Of a stretch of DNA of 34,812 bases, positions 1-6,844 are shown in pieces (within the stretch, counting starts at the first letter, position 1; each line of letters starts with the position of its first letter). The DNA lies in assembly GCA_013388525.1 (NCBI GenBank), contig JACAFA010000189.1, positions 1 to 34,812 of the forward strand. Direction: 5' to 3'. Under the pieces are notes generated by a model. That model did no database searches, was not told the DNA's origin, and saw only the letters and a program-made list of their open reading frames with translations. This DNA is from Ignavibacteriaceae bacterium. Lineage in GTDB: Bacteria > Bacteroidota > Ignavibacteria > Ignavibacteriales > Ignavibacteriaceae. The position numbers were made by a program, and so were the translations under genes.

Positions 1-176
1 CGAATAACTATATTTCCGAATTTATCCCTTTCGGTTTGAAGACCAAGTCTTTTTCCGACTCCAAGAACATACTCAGCAATCTTCTCTTCTTTTTTTGATG
101 GACGTGGATATTTGCAAATCTCTTCAAAGTGATGCCAGACTAATTTTGGCTCTAAGTGACCTAATATATTTCCCAT
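1..176 (-). CDS. pepD: Aminoacyl-histidine (PepD-type) dipeptidase, N-terminal part
   Basis: This is the first 58 codons of a gene that runs off the left edge of the window. The start is the ATG at 176-174, preceded by a purine-rich ribosome-binding site (GGAAAGGAA) that lies in the end of the upstream gene. The translated start (MGNILGHLEPKLVWHHFEEI, then CKYPRPSKKEEKIAEY and ERDKFGNIVIR) has the order of conserved blocks seen at the N-terminus of M20-family PepD, where a 'W..F..IC.IP.PS..EE' segment is followed by 'ERD..GN..I'. PepD enzymes are cytosolic, metal-dependent dipeptidases that hydrolyse Xaa-His and other dipeptides. The metal-binding residues lie outside the window, so activity cannot be judged. 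The gene starts two bases after the PqqD-like gene ends, so the two are probably co-transcribed. An OPT peptide transporter lies further upstream. Confidence 0.8.
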   Translation of the reverse strand, partial: MGNILGHLEPKLVWHHFEEICKYPRPSKKEEKIAEYVLGVGKRLGLQTERDKFGNIVI

Positions 177-178
177 AA

Positions 179-550
179 TTAATTTCCTTTCCTATTTAAT
201 TCTTTGAATAATATAAAATTGTATTTATAAAGCTCTGATAAAAATTTTGTTAATCTTTCATTTACTGGACTAATCCTGTCTCCGAATTTCTTTTGCAGAT
301 GTTCTGAAATGAACTGCACTGTTCTTATCCCATCAATTTCAAGCCAGGTTTCTGATCCAAATTCATCAAGTTTTGCTTTAAAGAAACGTGACTTAATAAT
401 TTTCGACATAATATTATCTAACCATCTAATATCAAATTTCGGAACTAACACTGAAACTAATCCATTATCTTCAATGACATGGTCATAGTTACGCACAGGT
501 GTTAATTCAAGAAAGTTAATTGAACTGTCAACTTTTTTTCTGAAGAACAT
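179..550 (-). CDS. PqqD-like (peptide-chaperone fold) protein
   Basis: A 123-residue protein whose C-terminal two thirds resemble the PqqD superfamily: a segment like 'LDEFGSETWLEIDG', then 'TVQFISEHLQKKFGD', then 'RLTKFLSELYKYNFI'. This matches the family pattern of a Trp/Leu-containing turn, a helix ending in 'F G', and a final helix with 'FL..L...' before a hydrophobic end. PqqD proteins bind the leader of a precursor peptide and present it to a radical SAM or other modifying enzyme. No precursor peptide or modifying enzyme is visible here, so the partner is unknown. The N-terminal 50 residues are more divergent. There is no clear Shine-Dalgarno sequence at the start. Its stop codon is two bases before the pepD start, which points to co-transcription and perhaps a role linked to peptide turnover; that link is inference. 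Confidence 0.6.
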   Translation of the reverse strand: MFFRKKVDSSINFLELTPVRNYDHVIEDNGLVSVLVPKFDIRWLDNIMSKIIKSRFFKAKLDEFGSETWLEIDGIRTVQFISEHLQKKFGDRISPVNERLTKFLSELYKYNFILFKELNRKGN

Positions 551-608
551 CGAATAAGAAATCGCAATAAATTAAAAAATCCCGCACAAAATTTTCAGTT
601 GAATAAAA

Positions 609-654
609 TCTCCCGGATATTAGAATCAGTTCTAAATTCTGAACAGCCGGGAGA
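609..654 (-). terminator. Probable terminator after the OPT transporter gene
   Basis: The arms TCTCCCGG (609-616) and CCGGGAGA (647-654) form a perfect 8-bp stem. An inner partial pairing (TTAGAAT with ATTCTGA) extends it. Read on the minus strand, the hairpin is followed by a U-rich stretch (GATTTTATT). It lies 26 bases past the OPT stop codon and before the PqqD-like gene, so it probably separates the two transcripts. Confidence 0.55.
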
Positions 655-679
655 ACTTTAATGAAAAATAAATTTATCC

Positions 680-2701
680 CTAAACCATTGCACTCGGTGG
701 TGCTGGTTCGTCAGGACTTCCAGCGTTCTTTAACGGAATCCTGATTAAAACAATTGCAACGACTACAAATACTAATAAACTAACCAGGAACGAAGGATGC
801 TCAAAAATAAGCGGATAGCTCCATTCCATAACTGCAAAGAAAGCGAATAATAATCCAATTAATGCTTCACCTGCAATCAAACCAGATGCAAGCAGAACAC
901 CATTATTTTCAGTACGTGCTTTTTGTGCATCATTAAGATTTCTTTTTGCTGAAATTTTTTCAAGAATACCTTTTATTAAACCACCAATGAAAATTGCAAA
1001 GGATGTTTCAAGAGGAAGATACATCCCAACACAAACAAGCATAGGGCTTTTTACTTTGACGAGAATGAATCCAATTGCCATCAATATTCCAACGATGATT
1101 AAAGGCCAAGCCATTTCTCCACCGACAATTCCCTTTGCTAAAATAGCCATTAAACTTGCCTGTGGAGCCGGATAAGCTTTACCGCCTAATCCTGTTCCGC
1201 CTGTGTTAATATCGCCCTGATGAAGAATCAGCAATGGAAAAAACATTACGGCAGCGGCCAAAGTAACACCAATCAAATCTCCAACCTCCATCTTCCATGG
1301 AGTTCCGCCAAGAATGTGTCCCACTTTTAAATCCTGAAGCATTTCACCAGCAACAGCAGCAGCTACACATATCACAGCAGCAACTCCAAGAACTGCGGCA
1401 ACACCGGGCATACCGGTTACACCCAAAGCAACCATCAGAATTGCGGCAACAATTAAGGTCGATATTGTTAACCCTGAAATCGGGTTATTACTTGAGCCAA
1501 TTAATCCAACCAAATAACCTGAGACTGCGGCAAAGAAAAATCCTGCAATAATCATTACTATAGTTGCAACAAGAGCTCCAACAAAACTTCCTGCGAAATA
1601 ATAATAGATGACAAATGTAGCAATTGCTGAAAGAATAATTCCGATAAATACCCATTTGAAGGGCATATCCTTATCGGTTCTTGCTTCTTCGTGAGTTCCA
1701 CCAGTTGCTGCTTTTTTTACATCTTTAACTGCCCGTCCTAATCCAGCACCAAGACTCTTTCTCATTCTGTAAAGAGTAAATCCGGCAGACATTAACATTC
1801 CACCAATAGCAATCGGTCGTACTATTGATCTCCAAACTTGATTGGCTAATCCAATCCAGGTTTCATCAGTAACTTCAGTAACTCCGTTTGCCTGCAAAGA
1901 AGCAATAAGTTCCGGACCTAAGAAATACAGAAGAAGTGGAACGAATAATCCCCAGGCTAATAATCCGCCGGTAAAGTTAAGTGATGCGAGATTTGGACCG
2001 ATAATGTAGCCAACACCCATATAAGCAGGACTAACTCCCGGAGTGCTAAGTAAAGCTCCACCACCAGCCTCGGTCGGAGCACTACCAATCATTAATTTCT
2101 GTTTTGCAAAATAAATGAACTTCTCCCACGATGCAGCGAAAAACTGAATTTGTTTTAGAATTTGAATTAATGCACCAAGTCCCATCGCCCAGAATAAATA
2201 TTTTGCACCACTCTTTCCTGATCTTCCTGCTTTATGAATTTCAGCTGCAGCAACTGACTCAGGAAATGGAAGCTCTTTATCTTCAACCATTACACGACGT
2301 AAAATCGTTACGAACAGAATTCCCACAATACCACCAACAAACATTATTGCTGTTGCTTCGAGGTAATGTTGAACCGACCAGAACTCAGTCCAGACTCCGG
2401 CAATCAGAAACGCAGGAAGAGTAAAGATTGCGCCGGCGGCAACTGATTCACCAATTGAACCAACAGTTCGTGCAAAATTTTCTTCAAGTATAGAACCTTT
2501 AAAAATTCTAAGAACAGCCATTCCAATTACTGCAGCCGGATAAGTTGCAGCGATCGTCATTCCTGCCTTTAATCCCAGGTAAGCATTTGCGGCTCCGAGA
2601 ACCACACACATAATCAGACCTATAATTAAAGCACGGACAGTAAACTCAGACATGGATGTGTTTGGTGAGACGAAAGGAACAAACGGTTTATTCTCAGCCA
2701 T
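680..2701 (-). CDS. OPT-family oligopeptide transporter
   Basis: A 673-residue, almost entirely hydrophobic protein with about 14-16 membrane segments, matching the length of prokaryotic OPT transporters. The N-terminal block 'GLKAGMTIAATYPAAVIGM' is a hallmark of the family. Other typical stretches are 'GSIGESVAAGAIFTLPAFLI', 'VEDKELPFPESVAAAEIHKA' and 'GSSNNPISGLTISTLIVAAI'. Members import oligopeptides or metal chelates using the proton gradient; the substrate cannot be told from sequence. The start is supported by a good ribosome-binding site (AAGGAG, nine bases upstream). The gene is followed by a hairpin and then by the PqqD-like and PepD genes, so peptide uptake and cleavage may be linked, although the hairpin suggests separate transcripts. 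The 198 bases upstream to the first heptamer array hold no gene. Confidence 0.93.
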   Translation of the reverse strand: MAENKPFVPFVSPNTSMSEFTVRALIIGLIMCVVLGAANAYLGLKAGMTIAATYPAAVIGMAVLRIFKGSILEENFARTVGSIGESVAAGAIFTLPAFLIAGVWTEFWSVQHYLEATAIMFVGGIVGILFVTILRRVMVEDKELPFPESVAAAEIHKAGRSGKSGAKYLFWAMGLGALIQILKQIQFFAASWEKFIYFAKQKLMIGSAPTEAGGGALLSTPGVSPAYMGVGYIIGPNLASLNFTGGLLAWGLFVPLLLYFLGPELIASLQANGVTEVTDETWIGLANQVWRSIVRPIAIGGMLMSAGFTLYRMRKSLGAGLGRAVKDVKKAATGGTHEEARTDKDMPFKWVFIGIILSAIATFVIYYYFAGSFVGALVATIVMIIAGFFFAAVSGYLVGLIGSSNNPISGLTISTLIVAAILMVALGVTGMPGVAAVLGVAAVICVAAAVAGEMLQDLKVGHILGGTPWKMEVGDLIGVTLAAAVMFFPLLILHQGDINTGGTGLGGKAYPAPQASLMAILAKGIVGGEMAWPLIIVGILMAIGFILVKVKSPMLVCVGMYLPLETSFAIFIGGLIKGILEKISAKRNLNDAQKARTENNGVLLASGLIAGEALIGLLFAFFAVMEWSYPLIFEHPSFLVSLLVFVVVAIVLIRIPLKNAGSPDEPAPPSAMV

Positions 2702-2899
2702 AAGTAACTCCTTAACAACGTGAGAGAAATAGTTAGTTATCCATTAAAATGGAATTAGGTTCAAAAAATAATGAGCAAATATAAACAGCTTTCTTTAGCT
2801 CATCAACAAAGAACCCGACCCTTTTAGGAAAATTATGCTCTATTTTAGTAATAAATATGTTATTTCAGCTCATTTATAAAAGTATATATATTCAGTCCG

Positions 2900-2941
2900 T
2901 TCATTTCGGATGTCAGATTCCCGATTTTCGATGGCGGATTT
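2900..2941. repeat. Left array of degenerate 7-bp units (orientation CNGATTT)
   Basis: Six consecutive 7-bp units can be read in register: TTCATTT, CGGATGT, CAGATTC, CCGATTT, TCGATGG, CGGATTT. On the opposite strand they read as AAATCNG-like units. The array begins 18 bases beyond the stop codon of the four-helix-bundle gene. Read in reverse complement, its inner five units match the five units of the array at 3352-3386 at 29 of 35 positions. Confidence 0.75.
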
Positions 2942-2959
2942 AATTGAATACAGTTTAAT

Positions 2960-3313
2960 TCACTTATTTGATTTGGCAGTTTTATTAGTTGATACGAAAA
3001 TTGCTGTTAGTTCATCAGCTTCTTTCAGTAAAGATTCAATCTTACTCTTAGGCATCAATCCACTTTCAATTATTATTTCCAACCAAAAAGCTGATTCGTC
3101 AGCTTCTTCTTCAACGATACTAATTTTATAAATGAAATCAGATTTAGATTTTGATCTGCAAGCTGCTCTATAATTTGCACCGACTGAAGTTCCTGCTCTA
3201 AGAAGTTGATTTCCAATAACCCGACCTGCTGGATTATTGGGAAGTGAATTAACAAGTTTAATTATCCTAAGTGCAAATTCCTTCGTTCTCTTTTTTAATT
3301 CTTCTCGATTCAT
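2960..3313 (-). CDS. Four-helix-bundle protein (TIGR02436, IVP/S23-like)
   Basis: A 117-residue protein matching the four-helix-bundle family first known from intervening sequences in bacterial 23S rRNA genes. Visible hallmarks are 'RTKEFALRIIKLVNSLP' (helix 1, residues 9-25), 'GNQLLRAGTSVGANYRAACR' (residues 34-53) and 'ADESAFWLEIIIESG' (residues 71-85). Length is normal for the family and the gene looks intact. The start has a weak purine-rich site (AAAGG) upstream. The molecular function of stand-alone members is not established; a related protein, Avd, works with diversity-generating reverse transcriptases, but none is present here. No rRNA is nearby, so this is a free-standing copy. It is enclosed by two inverted arrays of 7-bp repeats, ending 18 bases before one and starting 38 bases after the other. 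Confidence 0.88.
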   Translation of the reverse strand: MNREELKKRTKEFALRIIKLVNSLPNNPAGRVIGNQLLRAGTSVGANYRAACRSKSKSDFIYKISIVEEEADESAFWLEIIIESGLMPKSKIESLLKEADELTAIFVSTNKTAKSNK

Positions 3314-3351
3314 TTTTTTACCTTTCTCGATAATAATTTTATTCGATACTT

Positions 3352-3386
3352 AAATCCGAAATCGAAAATCCGCAATCTGAAATCAG
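3352..3386. repeat. Right array of degenerate 7-bp units (orientation AAATCNG)
   Basis: Five consecutive units in register: AAATCCG, AAATCGA, AAATCCG, CAATCTG, AAATCAG. The AATC core is kept in every unit. The array is the inverted counterpart of 2900-2941. Its last unit contains the stop codon (TGA on the minus strand, 3385-3383) of the adjacent TIGR02757 gene. Confidence 0.8.
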
Positions 3387-4174
3387 AAGTTCAGTTTTCT
3401 CATCCCTATATGGCAGATGGTAAAATCATATTTAACAGGATCATCAGGGTCAAACTTTTTTAAGTTTTCAGTTATTTCTTCAGCCATTTTCCAGCTTACA
3501 TTTTTTCTTTTTGTGAGCTTGAGCTGCTTACAAATTCTTGCGATGTGAGTATCTACAGGAATTATAAGTTTTGAGGTTGGAATTTCTCTCCATAAACCAA
3601 AATCAAGTTCATCTTTTCTTACCATCCATCGAAGAAAGAGATTCATTCGTTTGCAGGCACTTCCCTTTTCCGGCAAGGGGAACATAAATTTTATTCCGGC
3701 AGAAACCTTTCCAAATTCTATTTTAGTTTTCTCTAAAAAGAAAGTTGAAAAATTTGTTATTGCATTTTTAGTGTTGTTGTCTGTTTCATTATATCCTGAT
3801 TGAAATAAACTTTTTAAAGAACCAAACTCATCATAAGCACCATTAAGTAAATGATATAACTGTAAGATATCTTTTGATGAATAAAACCTATGAACTAATG
3901 AAAATCCTATGTTACTCTTTTCTAATTTGAAATTCTGGATGAATGAGAAAGGTTTATTGTCTGATAATTCTAGAAACTTTTTAAGTGAGCTATTTATCTG
4001 CTTTACATTTCCATAAGCACAAATTGAAGCTATAAATGCCATTACCTCAATATCTTTTTCATCTTTAAATAAATGAGGAAATTGAAGCGGGTCGGGTTCA
4101 AGCTTTGATTTGTCGAAAGCTTTGTAGTGGTATTCGAGCTTTTCCCGAAGAGACGAGTGTTTGAGGTTCATCAT
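3383..4174 (-). CDS. TIGR02757 family protein
   Basis: A 263-residue soluble protein of the TIGR02757 (DUF2400) family, found mainly in Bacteroidetes, spirochaetes and relatives, of unknown function. Conserved stretches include 'DPLQFPHLFKDEKDIEVMAF' near residue 43, 'KRMNLFLRWMVRKDELDFGL' near residue 180, 'IIPVDTHIARICKQLKLTKR' near residue 205, and the closing 'DPDDPVKYDFTICHIG'. The 'PVDTHIARIC' part recalls the helix-hairpin-helix/Asp region of DNA glycosylases, which the family is thought to resemble distantly. The length is normal. Its last codon is followed by a TGA supplied by the heptamer array at 3352-3386, so the last few residues may have been altered by that array. It is divergent from the ankyrin gene, with 68 bases between them. 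Confidence 0.85.
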   Translation of the reverse strand: MMNLKHSSLREKLEYHYKAFDKSKLEPDPLQFPHLFKDEKDIEVMAFIASICAYGNVKQINSSLKKFLELSDNKPFSFIQNFKLEKSNIGFSLVHRFYSSKDILQLYHLLNGAYDEFGSLKSLFQSGYNETDNNTKNAITNFSTFFLEKTKIEFGKVSAGIKFMFPLPEKGSACKRMNLFLRWMVRKDELDFGLWREIPTSKLIIPVDTHIARICKQLKLTKRKNVSWKMAEEITENLKKFDPDDPVKYDFTICHIGMRKLNF

Positions 4175-4242
4175 TCTGTTCAGTGTGAAAGAAATAAAAT
4201 TAGATTGCTTCTAAAAATATATCACGTTAGTTTTGATTTAAA

Positions 4243-4938
4243 ATGAATTATCAACTTGGAAAATCTATGAAAATCATTTTGCAATTTTGCCTTGCTTTGT
4301 TATTTGGGTTAAATACTCTTCTGGCTCAACAATTCAACACACTTGCCGATGCTGTTATTAAAAAAGATACTGTAAAAGTTAAACAACTACTTCAATCCGG
4401 ATTTGATATAAACTCTCAGCATCCAACTTCTGGCACAACTGTTCTAATGATTGCCAGCAGTTATTACTATTATGATGATATGGTTGAGTTTTTAATCAGG
4501 AATGGTGCAGATTTAAATCTTAAAGACAGTGAAGGAAAAACAGCATTGCTCTGGGCTTCGAGTAATTCACTTGAGAATGCAAAAATATTAGTTACAAACG
4601 GTGCCAAAGTAAATGAAGCTGCAAATGATGGAATGACTCCCTTTCTTCAGGCAACATTGGGAGTATCGTCAGGAAAAGTTCCAATTGAAATATGTGAACT
4701 GCTAAGAAAAAAAGGTGCTAATATTAATGCAGAACTTAAAAGAAAAAGTGCATCAGGTTGGAATGCCCTCCACTATGCCGCCGCAAATGGTGATGCCGAA
4801 TTAGTAAAATATCTTATCAAACATGGCGCGAATGTAAATAAAGCTACTGGCGAAGGCTCTACTCCATTATTTCTTGCCAAACTCGGCGAATACGATGAAG
4901 TAATTAAAATTCTCAAAAAAGCCGGTGCTAAAGAATAA
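4243..4938 (+). CDS. Exported ankyrin-repeat protein
   Basis: A 231-residue protein with a signal peptide followed by ankyrin repeats. The helical repeat signatures are seen as 'SGTTVLMIASSYYYYDDMVEFLIRNGADLNLKD', here split as 'GTTVLMIASS' and 'FLIRNGADLN', then 'GKTALLWASS', 'ILVTNGAKVN', 'GMTPFLQATL', 'GWNALHYAAANGDAELVKYL', 'KHGANVNKAT' and 'GSTPLFLAKL': about five repeats. Ankyrin repeats bind proteins, and an exported one would act in the periplasm. The first ATG is at 4243, but the ATG at 4267 gives a more standard signal peptide (MKIILQFCLALLFGL, then an AQQ cleavage region) and has GGAAAA just upstream, so the true start may be 4267 (223 residues). It stands alone; the next gene begins 102 bases later with its own ribosome-binding site. 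Confidence 0.82.
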   Translation: MNYQLGKSMKIILQFCLALLFGLNTLLAQQFNTLADAVIKKDTVKVKQLLQSGFDINSQHPTSGTTVLMIASSYYYYDDMVEFLIRNGADLNLKDSEGKTALLWASSNSLENAKILVTNGAKVNEAANDGMTPFLQATLGVSSGKVPIEICELLRKKGANINAELKRKSASGWNALHYAAANGDAELVKYLIKHGANVNKATGEGSTPLFLAKLGEYDEVIKILKKAGAKE

Positions 4939-5040
4939 TGTATGAATAATACAATTCTCCTATTTTTAATATACTTCCTGAGAGATTTTACAATTCATAT
5001 ATTAGCATTTGAAATTTCTAAAACTTAAACAGAGGACTAA

Positions 5041-5496
5041 GTGAAAAAATTTAAATATATCTTGTTTTTATTATCACTAATATTTATCTCAACAATTAAT
5101 TCCCAAAGCAGAGGTGTTGGTTTGGGAATAATAGTTGGTGAACCAACCGGTGTCAGCTTTAAGTATTGGACAGGCAGCACAACTGCATTTGATGCAGCAT
5201 TAGCCTGGTCATTTGTAGATGAAGGTGCTTTTCACATTCATGCTGACTACATTTTTCACAATATGACTTTAATAACCATTCCGGAAGGCAAACTACCATT
5301 TTATTATGGGATCGGTGCACGTATAACGACTGCTAAGGATGCGAAACTTGGAGTGCGTGTTCCACTTGGTTTGGCTTATCTTTTTCAGAGTGCACCCGTC
5401 GATATTTTTTTAGAAATCGTACCTATCCTGAATCTTACACCAAAAACAGATTTCAATATCAATGCAGCTATTGGTGCAAGATATTTCTTCAATTAG
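5041..5496 (+). CDS. Small outer-membrane-type protein (DUF3996-like)
   Basis: A 151-residue protein with an N-terminal signal peptide (hydrophobic residues 6-18, cleavage probably after 'INSQS') and an alternating pattern of aromatic and small residues ending in 'GARYFFN', typical of a small beta-barrel whose last strand ends in Phe/Asn. Phrases such as 'GIIVGEPTGVSFKYW' and 'ALAWSF' resemble DUF3996 proteins; this is recalled similarity, not a search. The start codon is GTG at 5041, chosen because it directly follows a GAGGA ribosome-binding site and places the signal peptide at the N-terminus. Function is unknown; it likely sits in the outer membrane. It is followed after 47 bases by the DUF1579 gene. 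Confidence 0.7.
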   Translation: MKKFKYILFLLSLIFISTINSQSRGVGLGIIVGEPTGVSFKYWTGSTTAFDAALAWSFVDEGAFHIHADYIFHNMTLITIPEGKLPFYYGIGARITTAKDAKLGVRVPLGLAYLFQSAPVDIFLEIVPILNLTPKTDFNINAAIGARYFFN

Positions 5497-5543
5497 TAAA
5501 TACTTAAATCATCACACATTCAACAAAATATTTAGGAGGCTAT

Positions 5544-6128
5544 ATGCTAAAATTATTAAGAATCGTTTTTGTTTTTACTATCGTATTAAGTTCTAACATT
5601 CTTCTGTTTGCTCAGGAAGCTAGCGATCAGGCAGCTGAGATGCAAATGTGGATGGAATATATGACTCCGGGACCAATGCACAATATGTTGGCAAACCAGG
5701 TTGGTGAATGGAAAACTATTAGTAAATACTGGATGGATCCATCCGGTGAACCGATGACTTATGATGGTTTAGCAAAAACAGAGATGATTCTTGGTGGAAG
5801 ATATCAGAAATCAAATCATTCTGCTGTTGTAATGGTAATGCCAATGGAAGGAATCAGCTTAATAGGATATGATAATACATCACAAGAATTTACTTCAGTA
5901 TGGATTGATAATCTGGGAACCGGAACAGCAGTCGCAAAAGGTAAATATGATCAGGAATCGAATTCTATCGCAATGATTGGAACAATGATTGATCCGATGG
6001 CTAAAAGTGAAATTAATTTCAAACAGAATATAAAATTCTTTGATGATAACCATTTTACTCTGGAAATGTACCTGATCTCGGGGGACAAAGAATTTAAATC
6101 GATGGAAATTGAATTTGTAAGACAATAA
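5544..6128 (+). CDS. Exported DUF1579 family protein
   Basis: A 194-residue protein with a signal peptide (hydrophobic residues 5-22, then 'FAQEAS') and a single DUF1579 domain. The pattern 'GPMHNMLANQVGEWKTISKYW' (residues 48-68) is the characteristic opening, where a Gly-Glu-Trp is followed by strand residues. It continues with 'LGGRYQKSNHSAVVMVMPME', 'GIGYDN'-like 'SLIGYDNTSQEFTSVWIDNL', and a final strand. Members of the family have no established biochemical role. The start has a strong ribosome-binding site (AGGAGG, seven bases upstream). The protein is Met-rich near its N-terminus ('MQMWMEYM'), an oddity whose meaning is unclear. A hairpin follows the gene. Confidence 0.83.
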   Translation: MLKLLRIVFVFTIVLSSNILLFAQEASDQAAEMQMWMEYMTPGPMHNMLANQVGEWKTISKYWMDPSGEPMTYDGLAKTEMILGGRYQKSNHSAVVMVMPMEGISLIGYDNTSQEFTSVWIDNLGTGTAVAKGKYDQESNSIAMIGTMIDPMAKSEINFKQNIKFFDDNHFTLEMYLISGDKEFKSMEIEFVRQ

Positions 6129-6150
6129 TATTTTATCTTAAATTCTTGTG

Positions 6151-6174
6151 AAGCCAGAAATTAGCTCCTGGCTT
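6151..6174 (+). terminator. Hairpin after the DUF1579 gene
   Basis: AAGCCAG (6151-6157) and CTGGCTT (6168-6174) form a perfect 7-bp stem with a 10-base loop, 22 bases past the stop codon. There is no clear U-run afterwards, so it is a weak terminator or a transcript-end stabiliser. Confidence 0.4.
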
Positions 6175-6230
6175 TAAGTAATCGAAGCTAATGATTAGAT
6201 TTGTGATACTGATATGAAAATTACTGACGA

Positions 6231-6824
6231 ATGAACGAATATTTGAATATAAAAATCAAATCAAAATTCAACTTTCATCCCGTCACAAAAGAAAACTGGA
6301 AAGATTTCGAAAAATTGTTTGGCGAGAAAGGTGCCTGTGCAGGTTGCTGGTGTATGTATTGGAGATTACGAAGAAAAGAATATGATAATTTGCGCGGTAC
6401 AGGTACTAAAAGAAAAATGAAAAATCTTGTCAACAAAGGAATCATCCCCGGAATATTAGCCTATGATATAGATAAACCAGTCGGCTGGTGTTCTGTGGCG
6501 CAAAGAGAAGATTTTCCTGTGCTGGAAAATTCAAGAGTTTTAAAAAGAATTGATGATAAACCTGTCTGGTCAATAGTCTGTTTCTTCATTGACAAAGAAT
6601 ATCGTAAAAAAGGATTAAGCATTGAATTGTTGAATGCAGCAAAAGCATTTGTTAAGATAAATGGGGGAAAAATTATTGAGGGTTATCCCGTTGAACCAAA
6701 AAAAGGTAAAACTGTTGATGTCTTTGCCTGGACTGGATTGAGCTCAGCATTTAAAAAAGCAGGCTTCAAAGAAATTATACGACGGTCAGAAACAAGACCG
6801 ATTATGAGATTTTCCATTAAATAA
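6231..6824 (+). CDS. GNAT family N-acetyltransferase
   Basis: A 197-residue protein of the GNAT fold. The N-terminal part carries 'CAGCWCMYWR' (around residue 36), characteristic of a GNAT subgroup common in bacteria. The core acetyl-CoA region is 'WSIVCFFIDKEYRKKGLSIE' (around residue 112), in which 'RKKGLS' takes the place of the usual Q/RxxGxG/A pyrophosphate-binding loop. The C-terminal part has 'FAWTGLSSAFKKAGFKEI', the typical 'F.K.GF' motif. Substrate is unknown. It begins 102 bases after DUF1579 and is followed after 20 bases by the UDP-glucose dehydrogenase gene, so these two may be co-transcribed. An in-frame start further downstream cannot be excluded, because the ribosome-binding site is not clear. 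Confidence 0.82.
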   Translation: MNEYLNIKIKSKFNFHPVTKENWKDFEKLFGEKGACAGCWCMYWRLRRKEYDNLRGTGTKRKMKNLVNKGIIPGILAYDIDKPVGWCSVAQREDFPVLENSRVLKRIDDKPVWSIVCFFIDKEYRKKGLSIELLNAAKAFVKINGGKIIEGYPVEPKKGKTVDVFAWTGLSSAFKKAGFKEIIRRSETRPIMRFSIK

Positions 6825-6844
6825 TTAAAAATTCGGAGTGATTT

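Larger units (their letters stand above)
2900..3386. mobile_element. Candidate heptamer-flanked four-helix-bundle cassette
   Basis: This unit of about 487 bp is made of one small gene and two inverted arrays of 7-bp repeats. The arrays are the outer boundaries and the gene fills almost all the space between them. No transposase, target-site duplication or other mobility gene is present, so mobility is inferred. The reasons are the inverted symmetry, the compact one-gene content, the known tendency of this protein family to appear as an insertion inside 23S rRNA genes, and the position of the right array across the end of the neighbouring gene. Confidence 0.35.

Noticed and set aside
1297..1551. 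Gln-rich plus-strand reading frame over the OPT transporter gene
   Set aside because: It is an antisense artefact of Ala/Val-rich membrane coding sequence; the minus-strand frame is certain.
2776..2783. TATATTTG on the minus strand upstream of the OPT transporter, like the Bacteroidetes -7 element
   Set aside because: The only upstream TTTG is 23 bases away rather than the usual 19 or so, and the region is AT-rich, so it is not reported as a promoter.
2900..3386. CRISPR array or diversity-generating retroelement around the four-helix-bundle gene
   Set aside because: The repeats are 7 bp without spacers of constant length, there are no cas genes, and there is no reverse transcriptase or template/variable repeat pair, although Avd is a related protein.
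4243..4266. Extra eight codons before the ankyrin protein signal peptide
   Set aside because: Not rejected outright, but the ATG at 4267 is equally or more likely to be the true start, so no meaning is given to the extra residues.
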